From Duganella levis (GTDB taxonomy: Bacteria; Pseudomonadota; Gammaproteobacteria; Burkholderiales; Burkholderiaceae_D): 64,000 nucleotides of DNA. The translations under genes were made by a program, and so were the position numbers. Positions 44,301 to 53,180 of this stretch are shown piece by piece. Position 1 is the stretch's first letter; each line of letters begins with the position of its first letter. Below the pieces are notes generated by a model. The model made no database searches and was not told the DNA's origin. It was given only the letters and a program-made list of their open reading frames with translations. The stretch lies in assembly GCF_009857605.1 (NCBI RefSeq), contig NZ_WWCT01000020.1, forward strand, positions 94,867 to 158,866, in the 5' to 3' direction.

Positions 44301-45341
44301 ATGACCTATCTCGCCGCGCCGCACCGTTACGATGACATGCTGTACCGCACCTGCGGCCGCAGCGGGCTGAAATTGCCGGCGATGTCGCTCGGGTTGTGGC
44401 ACAACTTTGGCGACACCAATACCCTCGCCTCCCAGCGCGAAATGCTGCGCACGGCGTTTGACCTCGGCATCACCCACTTCGACCTGGCCAACAACTACGG
44501 CCCGCCGTACGGCTCCGCCGAAGCCAATTTCGGCCACCACTTCAAGCAGGATTTCAAACCTTACCGCGATGAGCTGATCATCTCCACCAAGGCCGGCTGG
44601 GATATGTGGCCCGGCCCTTACGGCCAGGGCGGCGGTTCGCGCAAGTACGTGCTAGCTAGCCTCGATCAGTCGCTGCACCGCATGGGTCTCGATTACGTCG
44701 ATATCTTCTACTCGCACCGCTTCGACCCGGACACGCCGCTGGAAGAAACCATGGGCGCGCTGGCGCATGCGGTCCAGCAGGGCAAGGCGCTGTATGTGGG
44801 CGTGTCGTCCTACTCGGCCGAGAAGACCGCCGAAGCTGCGCGTCTGCTGAAGGAGTGGAAGGTACCATGCCTGATCCACCAGCCGTCCTACAATATGCTG
44901 AACCGCTGGATCGAGACCGAAGGTCTGCTCGATACGCTCGGCCAGGAAGGCATCGGCTGCATCACCTTCACCGCGCTGGCGCAGGGCATCCTCAGCGACA
45001 AATACCTGAACGGCGTGCCGGCCGATGCGCGCGTCAACCGTCCCGGCGGCGGTTCGCTGCTGCCGTCGCACCTGAGCGAAGCCAATCTGGAACGCGTGCG
45101 CGGCCTGAACGAAATCGCCAAACGGCGCGGCCAGACGCTGGCGCAAATGGCGCTGGCCTGGGTGCTGCGCGACGAACGCATCACCTCGACGCTGATCGGC
45201 GCCAGCAATGCCACGCAAATCCGCGAGAACGTGGCGGCGCTGCAGAACCTGTCCTTCAGCGCGGAAGAGCTGGCGCAGATCGATGCGCAGGCACAGGAAG
45301 GCGCCATCAACTTGTGGGCCGGTTCGTCGTCGCATAAATAA
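44301..45341 (+). CDS. mgrA: Aldo/keto reductase, L-glyceraldehyde 3-phosphate reductase (YghZ/MgrA) type
   Basis: A 346-residue TIM-barrel reductase. The catalytic tetrad can be read as Asp and Tyr in FDLANNYGPPYGSAE, Lys in IISTKAGWDMWPG and His in IFYSHRFDPDTPLEET. YGPPYGSAE, with the later INLWAGSSSHK end, is specific to the YghZ/MgrA branch, which reduces L-glyceraldehyde 3-phosphate and methylglyoxal with NADPH. CCGGAGACC precedes the ATG. The LysR gene begins immediately after the stop, suggesting joint transcription. Confidence 0.88.
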   Translation: MTYLAAPHRYDDMLYRTCGRSGLKLPAMSLGLWHNFGDTNTLASQREMLRTAFDLGITHFDLANNYGPPYGSAEANFGHHFKQDFKPYRDELIISTKAGWDMWPGPYGQGGGSRKYVLASLDQSLHRMGLDYVDIFYSHRFDPDTPLEETMGALAHAVQQGKALYVGVSSYSAEKTAEAARLLKEWKVPCLIHQPSYNMLNRWIETEGLLDTLGQEGIGCITFTALAQGILSDKYLNGVPADARVNRPGGGSLLPSHLSEANLERVRGLNEIAKRRGQTLAQMALAWVLRDERITSTLIGASNATQIRENVAALQNLSFSAEELAQIDAQAQEGAINLWAGSSSHK

Positions 45342-46244
45342 ATGGACCGTTTCAATGCCATGCGCATTTTCACCCGCATCGTCGAGCTGGAAAGTTTCAG
45401 CAAGGCGGCGGAGGATTTGCAGATACCCGCCGCCACCGCCACCTACACCATCAAGCAGCTGGAGGCGCGGCTGGGTGTGCGCTTGTTGCAACGGACCACG
45501 CGCCACGTCAGCACCACGCTGGACGGCCAGGCTTATTACCAGCGCTGCGTGCGCATCCTGGCCGACGTGGAGGAAACCGAGGCGGGTTTCGGCAACAGCG
45601 GCGTGGCGCCGCGCGGCAAGCTGCGCGTGGATTTACAGGGGACGCTGGCGCAGCATTATGTGCTGCCGCGATTGAAGGAATTCTTCGCGCGCTATCCGGA
45701 GATGGAACTGGAAATCGGCATGGGCGACCGCCTGGTCGACCTGGTGCGCGATGGCGTCGACTGCGTGCTGCGGGTAGGCGAGTTGCGCGACTCCAGCATG
45801 GTGGGCCGGCGCGTCGCCAGCCTGCAGCAGGTCACCTGCGGCAGCGCCGCTTATTTTGAACAATACGGCACGCCGCTCACGCTGGACGACCTGCAGACGC
45901 AAGGCCACCGCGCGGTGAACTTCTTCTCGTCCAGCACCGGCAAACTGTTCCCATTCGATTTCATCGTCGACGGCGAAGAGCGCAGCATCACCCTGCCCGG
46001 TAACGTGTCGGTTGCCAGCGCCGAGGCGTATGCGGCCTGCTGCACGCACGACCTCGGCCTGGTGCAAGCGCCACGCTACCACCTCGACCAGCAACTGCGC
46101 AGCGGCGCCTTGCGCGAAGTGCTGGCGCAATGGCGTCCGCGGCCGATGCCGGTATCGGTGCTGTACCCACAACAACGCCAGCTGTCGCCGCGCGTGCGGG
46201 TGTTTGTCGACTGGCTGAGCGACGTGATGAGCGTCGCTACCTAA
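45342..46244 (+). CDS. LysR-family transcriptional regulator
   Basis: A 300-residue LysR protein. The N-terminal winged helix MDRFNAMRIFTRIVELESFS, with AAATATYTIKQLEARLGVRL as the recognition region, is followed by the substrate-binding domain from about residue 90 (GKLRVDLQGTLAQHYVLPRL). It starts directly after the aldo/keto reductase stop on the same strand, unlike the usual divergent arrangement. Targets are unknown; the DNA-binding domain resembles regulators of quinone- or aromatic-responsive oxidoreductases. Confidence 0.88.
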   Translation: MDRFNAMRIFTRIVELESFSKAAEDLQIPAATATYTIKQLEARLGVRLLQRTTRHVSTTLDGQAYYQRCVRILADVEETEAGFGNSGVAPRGKLRVDLQGTLAQHYVLPRLKEFFARYPEMELEIGMGDRLVDLVRDGVDCVLRVGELRDSSMVGRRVASLQQVTCGSAAYFEQYGTPLTLDDLQTQGHRAVNFFSSSTGKLFPFDFIVDGEERSITLPGNVSVASAEAYAACCTHDLGLVQAPRYHLDQQLRSGALREVLAQWRPRPMPVSVLYPQQRQLSPRVRVFVDWLSDVMSVAT

Positions 46245-46252
46245 TGAGCTAG

Positions 46253-46606
46253 TCAGGTGATGCGCGACCAGTCGCGGCGCTCTTCGCGTGGCGGCTGCGG
46301 CGGCACGTCGCGCTCAAGATCTTCGTCTTCCGGCACGGCCTCGTGGAATTCTCCGTCCACCAGGGGCATCGTCTCGACCCGGTCGAAGCCGATATCACTG
46401 CCCTCTTCGCCCATGCCGACGCCGGCGCGCTCGCCGGTGCCTTCGGCATCGGTATCGCTATCGAGTTCGCTATCCGGTTCGCCGGTCACATCGCTGCCGC
46501 TGTCGGAGTTGTCGCTCGGGCCCAAAGCGCGCGTGCCGTGGCCGCGTCCTAATACACGGTCGGTGCCTGCGGGAATGTTGTCCGGGTCCAAAGTGCTGTC
46601 AGCCAT
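46253..46606 (-). CDS. Conserved acidic, disordered hypothetical protein
   Basis: A 117-residue protein, strongly acidic and low-complexity, with GRGHGTRALGPSDNSDSGSD and DSELDSDTDAEGTGERAG stretches and no hydrophobic core. It probably lacks stable folded structure. GGAGG five bases before the ATG supports expression. I recall similar Ser/Asp-rich short proteins in Burkholderiales annotated only as hypothetical. It converges on the LysR gene with 8 bases between stops. Confidence 0.6.
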   Translation of the reverse strand: MADSTLDPDNIPAGTDRVLGRGHGTRALGPSDNSDSGSDVTGEPDSELDSDTDAEGTGERAGVGMGEEGSDIGFDRVETMPLVDGEFHEAVPEDEDLERDVPPQPPREERRDWSRIT

Positions 46607-46719
46607 GATCGCCTCCTTGCCATAAAAATCACATTACAACACAGTTCGTGCCCCAGTTCGGTGCGCCGCACCGCATAAGGCTGCGCATAAACGCTATCGT
46701 GCCCATAGGAATTTTTTAC

Positions 46720-46748
46720 TTTACAAATGTAATATTCATCTCTATAGT
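46720..46748 (+). promoter_or_regulatory. Candidate sigma-70 promoter for the DUF4148/efflux genes
   Basis: TTTACA (720-725) and TATAGT (743-748) are separated by exactly 17 bases in an AT-rich stretch 27 bases upstream of the DUF4148 gene start. Confidence 0.5.
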
Positions 46749-46774
46749 TATATTTATCGAAAACGGAGAACATC

Positions 46775-47047
46775 ATGAGCACAACCATCAAACACCTGCT
46801 GAGCGCCGCCGCTACCGCCGCCTTTGCGATCGCCGCCACCGCGACCACCGTCACCAACGCCTTTGCCGAAGAACCAGCGGCACCGGCCGCGCCAGTCGCC
46901 AAAACCGCCAAGGCCGAAGCCCCTGTGGGCAAAACCCGCGCCGAAGTGCAGGCCGAATACCTGGAAGCACGCAAAAACGGCACGCTGCTGGAAACCGAAG
47001 CCGACTTCGACGTCGCCCAGACCCGCAAACAGGTTGTAAAACACTAA
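46775..47047 (+). CDS. DUF4148-type small exported protein
   Basis: A 90-residue protein with a long signal peptide (MSTTIKHLLSAAATAAFAIA, cut near AFA-EE), an Ala/Pro-rich linker and a C-terminal GKTRAEVQAEYLEARKNGTL, the core motif of the Burkholderiales-restricted DUF4148 family. These periplasmic proteins have no established function. CGGAGAAC precedes the ATG. The outer-membrane efflux gene starts 10 bases after its stop, so the two are likely co-transcribed. Confidence 0.8.
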   Translation: MSTTIKHLLSAAATAAFAIAATATTVTNAFAEEPAAPAAPVAKTAKAEAPVGKTRAEVQAEYLEARKNGTLLETEADFDVAQTRKQVVKH

Positions 47048-47057
47048 GCATCCGACC

Positions 47058-48497
47058 GTGAACCAGCTCTCGTCCCGCTTTGCTGTTCCCATGCTTGCCT
47101 GCGCGCTGGCCGTACTAGCCGGCTGCGCCGACATGGGTAACATCAAGCCGCAAGCCACCCAGCTCAAGCCCGCCGAACTGAATCCGGGCCGGGCCATCGC
47201 CGCCGCCAGCGAAAACATCGCCTGGCCGGACGAGCGCTGGTGGGAAGCGCTGCACGACGAGCAGCTGAATCAACTGGTGAACGCCGCGCTGAGCGACAAC
47301 CCGAATCTGCGCGCCACGCTGGCCCGCGTGCGTCAGGCCGAAGCCCTGGCCGGTGTCGCCAAAGCCGCAACGCTGCCGCGCGTGGACGCCTCGGCTTCGG
47401 CCGACCGCGAGTTGTACTCGGCGCACAGTACGATCCCCGCGCCACTGGCCGGGAACTACGCGTGGAAGAACACAGCCACGCTATCCGGTTCCTACGATCT
47501 GGATCTGTGGGGTCGCAATCGCGATGCGCTGGCCGCTGCGCTGGACGACGTCCACATGGCCGCCGCCGAGTCGCAAATGGCGCGCCTGACGCTGGAGACC
47601 TCGATCGTCCGCAGCTACATCCAGCTGTCGCTGGAGTACGCGTTGCAGGACAGCGTGGCCGACAACCTGGCGCAGCGCCAGCGCATCCTGGAGATCACGC
47701 GCCGCCGCAAGGCCGCCGGTCTGGCCAGCGATATCGATGTAACGAGCATAGAGACCACGCTGCCGGCCGGCCGGCGCGAGCATGAGCAATACGGCGAAGC
47801 CATTGCCCTGCTGCGCAACCAGCTGGCGGCCCTGATCGGCAAAGGACCGGGCGACGGTGACACGATCGCCCGGCCGACGCTGGCCCTCAAGGAAGGCCAC
47901 GGCGCCACCGTGCCATCGACACTGCCGGCGGAACTGGTGGGCCGCCGTCCCGACATCGTGGCGCAGCGCTGGCGCGTGGAAGCGGCCGGCGCCCGCATCG
48001 ACGGCGCCAAGAAGGATTTTTACCCGAACATCAACCTGGCGGCGTTTGTCGGCATGCAGTCGCTGGGCTTTGGCCACTTCCTCGACGCCGGCTCGCGCAT
48101 GCGCGGCATCACCCCGGCCATCAGCCTGCCGGTGTTTGAAGGCGGCCGCCTGCGCAGCCAGCTGGGTAACCAGACCGCCGTGTACGACGGCGCGGTCGAG
48201 CAGTACAACGCCACCGTAATCCAGGCCATGTCGGACGTCGCCAACGCGGTGGTGAAAATTGAATCGGTCAAAGAGCAGGATAAACTGGCGCAACGCGCGC
48301 TGGAATCGGCACGCCGTCAGCAGCATCTGTCCGAGCAGGCCTACCGCGCCGGCCTGACCGATACGCTGAACGTGATCAACGCTCAACTGACATTGTTGAA
48401 CGAGCAGCAGCAGGTGGCGCAAGTGGCCAGCAAACAGCTGGATAATTACGCTTTATTGATGTCGGCGCTCGGCGGAGGCATTAAACTGGATTTTTGA
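47058..48497 (+). CDS. NodT-family outer-membrane efflux lipoprotein
   Basis: A 479-residue TolC-like outer-membrane factor with lipoprotein signal LACALAVLAGC (lipid-modified Cys about 22). Two outer-membrane efflux repeats follow, with LWGRNRDALAAALDD in the first and GYDLDLW/AGARIDGAKKDFYPNINLAAF-type segments leading into the second. It starts with GTG; an ATG at 47091 is possible. It forms the outer channel of the tripartite pump whose inner parts are encoded at 49-52 kb, with a MarR gene between. Confidence 0.88.
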   Translation: MNQLSSRFAVPMLACALAVLAGCADMGNIKPQATQLKPAELNPGRAIAAASENIAWPDERWWEALHDEQLNQLVNAALSDNPNLRATLARVRQAEALAGVAKAATLPRVDASASADRELYSAHSTIPAPLAGNYAWKNTATLSGSYDLDLWGRNRDALAAALDDVHMAAAESQMARLTLETSIVRSYIQLSLEYALQDSVADNLAQRQRILEITRRRKAAGLASDIDVTSIETTLPAGRREHEQYGEAIALLRNQLAALIGKGPGDGDTIARPTLALKEGHGATVPSTLPAELVGRRPDIVAQRWRVEAAGARIDGAKKDFYPNINLAAFVGMQSLGFGHFLDAGSRMRGITPAISLPVFEGGRLRSQLGNQTAVYDGAVEQYNATVIQAMSDVANAVVKIESVKEQDKLAQRALESARRQQHLSEQAYRAGLTDTLNVINAQLTLLNEQQQVAQVASKQLDNYALLMSALGGGIKLDF

Positions 48498-48520
48498 TTG
48501 ACACTTTAAATAGTACAATC
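48496..48520. promoter_or_regulatory. Candidate MarR operator upstream of the efflux MarR gene
   Basis: GATTG and CAATC arms, 25 bases apart end to end, surround an AT-rich centre with TTTAAA; it lies 34 bases upstream of the MarR gene. MarR proteins commonly bind such dyads in their own promoters. Motif-based only. Confidence 0.3.
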
Positions 48521-48553
48521 AGTCCTTTCTAAAAAAATATCATAGGAGTGGCA

Positions 48554-49051
48554 ATGAGTAGTTTTGAAGCGACTAAAAAGCGCCTTAAAAATATCCATGG
48601 CCGAATACCGGAGTTCCCTGAGGAGTTGATGCGGCTGTTGCGCATGACTTACCACATCCAGAAACGGATGAAAGATTTAAGTAACGCCGCACTGCGCAAA
48701 TATGAGCTGGTAGACGCCAGCTACATGGTGCTGGCGGTGCTATACGGTTCGGACAATGAGACCTCGACCGCGTCCACGCTGGGTGAGGCTTGCATGGAAA
48801 AGCCGGCCAACCTGACGCGCGTCTGCAATGACCTGGAAGCCCAGGGCCTGATCACGCGCGGCAACCGGCCCGGCGATCGCCGTTGCGTGATGATCTCGCT
48901 GACGGACGCCGGCCGTGCGCTGGCCGAGAAAGTGCTGCCGGAAGTCTGGAGCACCACCACCCGCGCCTATGATGGCTATAGCGCGGAAGAAGTGAAACTG
49001 TTGGAAGGCCTGCTGAAACGGCAGCTCGATAATTTAGAAGCAATTACCTAG
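48554..49051 (+). CDS. MarR-family regulator of the efflux operon
   Basis: A 165-residue winged-helix protein with YMVLAVLYGSDNETSTASTL, the recognition region KPANLTRVCNDLEAQGLITR and wing RPGDRRCVMISLTDAGRALA. ATG at 48554 follows AGGAG; the preceding GTG in frame is less likely. It sits between the outer-membrane component and the FUSC pump gene, a common place for the repressor of aromatic-acid or fusaric-acid efflux systems, and should respond to the exported compound. Confidence 0.86.
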   Translation: MSSFEATKKRLKNIHGRIPEFPEELMRLLRMTYHIQKRMKDLSNAALRKYELVDASYMVLAVLYGSDNETSTASTLGEACMEKPANLTRVCNDLEAQGLITRGNRPGDRRCVMISLTDAGRALAEKVLPEVWSTTTRAYDGYSAEEVKLLEGLLKRQLDNLEAIT

Positions 49052-49067
49052 TAGATCTCCAGACCAC

Positions 49068-51209
49068 ATGAACGCCTCTCCCGCCGCCTCGCCCTCTCCG
49101 GACCACAGCGCGGCGCGCAGAGCGTTCAACTGGCTCAAAGCCGAAACCAGCGCCTGGGCCGGCACCGATGGCCAGCGCTGGATGTTCGTCGCCAAGGCCA
49201 TGCTGGCCTCCTTCTCGGCCCTGTGGCTGGCCTTCCGCCTCGGTCTGGATGCTCCTTACACCGCCCTCGCCACCACCATCGTGCTGGCCCTGCCCAGCAG
49301 CGGCATGGTGCTGGAAAAAGCCCTGCACCGTTTTCTCGGCACGCTGGTCGGCTGTTCGGCCGCGCTGGCGCTGGTGGCGCTGTTCCCGCAATCGCCGCCG
49401 GTGCTGTTCCTCGGCCTGGCGCTGTGGGTGGCGCTGTGCACCGGCGGCGCCGCCATGCACCGCAACCAGCAGTCGTACAGTTTTGTATTGGCCGGCTACA
49501 CCGCCGTGATGATCGCCGTGCCGTCGGTCGATGCGCCGTCCGGCGTGTTCACGCTGGCCGTCACCCGCGTGACCGAGGTTAGCCTCGGCATCATTTGCTC
49601 GGCGGTGGTGCACGACGTATTCTTCCCGCGCCGTCACTCGGGCGCCGTGATGCGCACCGTGCAGGCGCGCTACGCCGGCTTCATCGGCTTTTGCCGCCAG
49701 GTGCTGGAGCACCGTATCACACCGGCCGACGCGGAGCTGAGCCACCTGAAGTTCGCCGCCGATATCGCCGCGCTGGAATCGGGCCGCGCCGCAGCCTTCT
49801 TTGAAGCCGGTCATTCGCGCTCGCAAACGCGCCAGCTGCATGCCTTCAATGCCGCCTTCATGACGGCGCTGACCACCTTCTACACCTTGCATCGCCTGAG
49901 CGACCGCCTGCGCGCAGCCGGCGCAGGCCCGGTGCTGGCGCTGGTGGAACCGATGTACGCCCATCTGGCGCAGGCCATGAGCGAGGAACTGACGCCGGCC
50001 CGGCTGGCGCAGATGCGCAACAAGCTGGCCGACGACAGTACCGCCGCGCGCGCGCAGCTGGCCGCCGGCCCCGAGCTGGAACGCGCGCAGCAGATCGACT
50101 TCGACACGGCGGTGGAACTGCTGCAGCGCTTCGCCGGCGACCTGGCCGATTTCGCCGCGCTGTATCACGGCCTGGCGCAGCAGAAGCGCCAGCAGGTCAG
50201 CGATCCCGGCGCCTATTCGCCCAAGACGCCGCCCGCCATCATCGTCGCCAGCGGTTTCCGCGCCGGCGCCACGCTGCTGGTGACGGCCGCCATGTGGTAC
50301 TGGCTGGCGTGGCCGGCCACCGTCAACGCCATTCTGATGGCGACCATTTTCTGCGCGCTGGCGTCGTCGTCACCGCGCCCGACCGCGCTGGTGCAGCAGG
50401 TGGCGATCGGCTTCATCATCGCCATGCCGCTGGCCTTCATCACCGAATTCTTCATGGTGTCCAAGGCCGACAGCTACTGGCCGATGGTGCTGGCCGCGCT
50501 GCCGCTGTTTTCACTGGCGGCCTGGCTGACCAGCAGTTCGCGCTGGTCCGGCGTGGGCATCGGCATGGGCATGTTCTCCGCCACACTGGTGGTGCCGGCC
50601 AATCTAATGCACTACGACGTCGAATCCTTCATCAGCAACGAACTGGCGCTGACCATGGGCGTGGTGGTGGCCTTCCTGATGTTCAAGGTGGTGCTGCCGG
50701 AGCACACGATGGGCCATCGCGGCCACGTGGCGGCGGCGTTGTGGCGCGAGGCGCAGAACGCCTGCCGCGCGCGCCTGCACCGCCTCAAGCGCCGCTTCGA
50801 CAACCGCGTGCGCGACTTGCTGAGCCAATTGAACGCCACCGCCGGCCCGGTGCCGGATGCCGCCACCCGCGCCGTAGTGCGCCAAGGTTTGACCTTGCTG
50901 GAGCTTGGCCACGCCGCCATCGAACTGCGCCAGCTGATCGCCGCCTCGCATGCCGGCAATGCGCGCGACAGTCTGGAAACGGTGCTGCGCCAGCTGGCCG
51001 CCTATCTCGACGCGCCATCGGCCGCCACCGGCCAGGCCACGCTGGACGCCGTGCTGCAAGCCGGGACGGCGGTGCGCGCCGCGCTGCCGGACGCCCATCC
51101 CGAGCGCCGCGCGCGGCTGCATATGGCCCTCACCGACCTGCATTCCATTTACACTTCCTTGCTGGACCAGCTTTCAGGAGAACCGCATGTTCCAACATCT
51201 GCCGCGTGA
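49068..51209 (+). CDS. FUSC-family aromatic acid/fusaric acid efflux transporter (AaeB-like)
   Basis: A 713-residue inner-membrane protein with two blocks of about five to six helices (residues 40-180 and 385-530), each followed by a soluble helical domain; GLDAPYTALATTIVLALPSS and the second-half equivalent are characteristic of FUSC/AaeB. These proteins export hydroxylated aromatic acids or fusaric acid with a HlyD-type partner. Its 3' end overlaps the start of the DUF1656 gene by 23 bases. Ordered MarR-FUSC-DUF1656-HlyD genes are a standard module. Confidence 0.88.
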   Translation: MNASPAASPSPDHSAARRAFNWLKAETSAWAGTDGQRWMFVAKAMLASFSALWLAFRLGLDAPYTALATTIVLALPSSGMVLEKALHRFLGTLVGCSAALALVALFPQSPPVLFLGLALWVALCTGGAAMHRNQQSYSFVLAGYTAVMIAVPSVDAPSGVFTLAVTRVTEVSLGIICSAVVHDVFFPRRHSGAVMRTVQARYAGFIGFCRQVLEHRITPADAELSHLKFAADIAALESGRAAAFFEAGHSRSQTRQLHAFNAAFMTALTTFYTLHRLSDRLRAAGAGPVLALVEPMYAHLAQAMSEELTPARLAQMRNKLADDSTAARAQLAAGPELERAQQIDFDTAVELLQRFAGDLADFAALYHGLAQQKRQQVSDPGAYSPKTPPAIIVASGFRAGATLLVTAAMWYWLAWPATVNAILMATIFCALASSSPRPTALVQQVAIGFIIAMPLAFITEFFMVSKADSYWPMVLAALPLFSLAAWLTSSSRWSGVGIGMGMFSATLVVPANLMHYDVESFISNELALTMGVVVAFLMFKVVLPEHTMGHRGHVAAALWREAQNACRARLHRLKRRFDNRVRDLLSQLNATAGPVPDAATRAVVRQGLTLLELGHAAIELRQLIAASHAGNARDSLETVLRQLAAYLDAPSAATGQATLDAVLQAGTAVRAALPDAHPERRARLHMALTDLHSIYTSLLDQLSGEPHVPTSAA

Positions 51210-51399
51210 AGTCGATTTTTTCGGCGTGCTGCTGCCCGGCGTGCTGCCGGTATTCCTCCTCAGCGCCGTGCTGCAACTGGTGCTGGACGCGGTGCTGAGC
51301 CACGTCGGCGCCTACCGCAACAGCTGGCACCCGGCGCTGGTGCGGCTCTGCATGTTCGTCTGCATCTTCAGCACCTTGCTGGTCACGCTGTACAAATAA
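51187..51399 (+). CDS. DUF1656 small membrane protein (AaeX-like)
   Basis: A 70-residue protein starting MFQHLPREVDFFGVLLPGVL, with two hydrophobic helices and the family's EVDFFGV opening. AGGAG lies seven bases upstream. It starts inside the end of the FUSC gene and is followed 28 bases later by the HlyD gene. DUF1656/AaeX proteins accompany FUSC pumps; their role is not established, perhaps pump assembly. Confidence 0.85.
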   Translation: MFQHLPREVDFFGVLLPGVLPVFLLSAVLQLVLDAVLSHVGAYRNSWHPALVRLCMFVCIFSTLLVTLYK

Positions 51400-51427
51400 C
51401 ACCTTCATTTTTCCGTGAGAGCCTTCT

Positions 51428-52288
51428 GTGAGCGCATCTAAAATCTTCCGTTTTTGTCTGACCATGCTGTTGCTGGGCGCCGCGCTGTTTGCCGGCCGCA
51501 CCGCCTGGGACCATTACATGGAATCGGCCTGGACCCGCGACGGCCGCGTCAAGGCCGACGTCATCACCATCAGCGCCGATGTCTCCGGCATCGTCACCGA
51601 AGTGCTGGTGCACGACAACCAGCTGGTGCAAAAAGGCGATGTGCTGTTCGTGATCGACAAGGCACGCTATGAAAACGCGCTGCTGCAATCGAAGGCGCTG
51701 CTGGCGTCGCAGCAAGTGGAAAAAGGCCGCCGCACCAGCGAAGCCAAACGCCGCGCGGACCTGGACAGCTCGATCGTCTCGGCCGAAAGCAAGGAGACCG
51801 CGCAGGCGGCCGTTGGCACCGCGTCGGCGCAATACCAGGCCGCCGTCTCCGCGCGCGACCTGGCGCAGCTGAATGTGGAACGCACGGAGGTGCGGGCGCC
51901 GGTGACCGGCTACGTCACCAACCTGAATGTGTACGCGGGCGATTTCGCCGCCATCGGCGCCGCCAAGCTGGCGCTGATCAACGCGTCGTCGTTCTACGTG
52001 GTAGGCTACTTCGAAGAGACCAAACTGCCGCTGCTGAAGGTGAACGACAAAGTGGAAATCCATATGATGAGTGGCCAGGCCGTGCTGCAAGGCCATATCG
52101 AAAGCATCGCGCGCGGCATTACCGACCGCGATGCGAACCTGGGCCGCGAACTGCTGGCCGACGTGAACCCGACCTTCAACTGGGTGCGGCTGGCGCAGCG
52201 CGTGCCGGTGCGCATCCACATCGATGCCAAACCGAAAGACCTCGACCTGGTGGCAGGCACCACCTGCACGGTAGTCATCCATGGATAG
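51428..52288 (+). CDS. HlyD-family periplasmic adaptor (AaeA-like)
   Basis: A 286-residue membrane fusion protein. One N-terminal helix (FRFCLTMLLLGAALFAG) anchors it; a biotinyl-lipoyl-like half (VKADVITISADVSGIVTEVL) is joined by a coiled coil of about 80 residues to the second half (VRAPVTGYVTNLNVYAGDFA). It starts with GTG. It links the FUSC pump to the outer-membrane lipoprotein encoded at 47.1 kb. Its 3' end overlaps the LysR gene by 8 bases. Confidence 0.9.
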   Translation: MSASKIFRFCLTMLLLGAALFAGRTAWDHYMESAWTRDGRVKADVITISADVSGIVTEVLVHDNQLVQKGDVLFVIDKARYENALLQSKALLASQQVEKGRRTSEAKRRADLDSSIVSAESKETAQAAVGTASAQYQAAVSARDLAQLNVERTEVRAPVTGYVTNLNVYAGDFAAIGAAKLALINASSFYVVGYFEETKLPLLKVNDKVEIHMMSGQAVLQGHIESIARGITDRDANLGRELLADVNPTFNWVRLAQRVPVRIHIDAKPKDLDLVAGTTCTVVIHG

Positions 52289-53180
52289 CCAGGTAATACG
52301 TCTGTTCCTCGACGCCGCGCAGCTGGGCAGCTTTTCCGCTGCGGGCCGCAAGCAAGGCATGTCGCCGGCGGCGGCCAGCGCCAGCATCCAGCGGCTGGAA
52401 GCATCGTTGCAGGTCAAGCTGTTCGAGCGCACCACGCGCCAGCTGCGGCTGACCGAGGAAGGCAGGCTGTATCGCCACTTCAGCGAACAGGCGATGGCGC
52501 TGATGGCGGAGGCGGAATCCAGCCTGCACGCCGGCACCGACAGTGTGCGCGGCATGGTGAAGATTTCGGCGCCATCGGACTTGGGCCGCAATGTGCTGAT
52601 GCCGATGCTGGACGCGTTCCGCGCGCAGTATCCCGAAGTGCAGTACGCGCTGACGCTGAGCGACAATACCTCGAACATGGTGCAGGACGATATCGACCTG
52701 GCGCTGCGCTATGGCCAGCTGGCCGACAGTGAAATGGTGGCGCGCGTGCTGGCGCCGAGCCGGCGCGTGGTATGCGCGGCGCCGGCGCTGATCGCGCAGA
52801 CCGGCGGCCCGGTCCTGCCGGAAGACCTGGCCGACCTGCCGACGCTGGTGCTGGTAACAGCGCTCGGCCCGATGCAGGACTGGCGCTATTGCAGCAACGA
52901 CGACGCCGACGAGCGCCTGTCGGTACGCGTGCGCCGCACGCAGCAGAGTAATGACGGTGAAATCATCCGCAAGTGGGCAATTGCGGGCCAGGGCTATGCC
53001 TACAAATCGATCCTGGATATTTCGGATGACCTGCGCTGCGGACGGCTGGCGACGGTGCTGGACGAATACTTCACCGACAGCGCGCCGCTGAATATTCTCT
53101 ACCACCGCAACCGCTATCAACCTCCGCGCATCGCCCTGCTCATTGCGTTTTTGATGCAGCGCTTTGCGGACCTGGCCTAG
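52281..53180 (+). CDS. LysR-family transcriptional regulator (end of efflux cluster)
   Basis: A 299-residue LysR protein with DNA-binding domain DSQVIRLFLDAAQLGSFSAA and SPAAASASIQRLEASLQVKL, and an effector domain from about residue 88 (VRGMVKISAPSDLGRNVLMP). It overlaps the HlyD gene by 8 bases and is therefore probably in the efflux operon, giving this module two regulators (MarR and LysR). The 3' end overlaps the convergent SDR gene by 4 bases. Confidence 0.87.
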   Translation: MDSQVIRLFLDAAQLGSFSAAGRKQGMSPAAASASIQRLEASLQVKLFERTTRQLRLTEEGRLYRHFSEQAMALMAEAESSLHAGTDSVRGMVKISAPSDLGRNVLMPMLDAFRAQYPEVQYALTLSDNTSNMVQDDIDLALRYGQLADSEMVARVLAPSRRVVCAAPALIAQTGGPVLPEDLADLPTLVLVTALGPMQDWRYCSNDDADERLSVRVRRTQQSNDGEIIRKWAIAGQGYAYKSILDISDDLRCGRLATVLDEYFTDSAPLNILYHRNRYQPPRIALLIAFLMQRFADLA

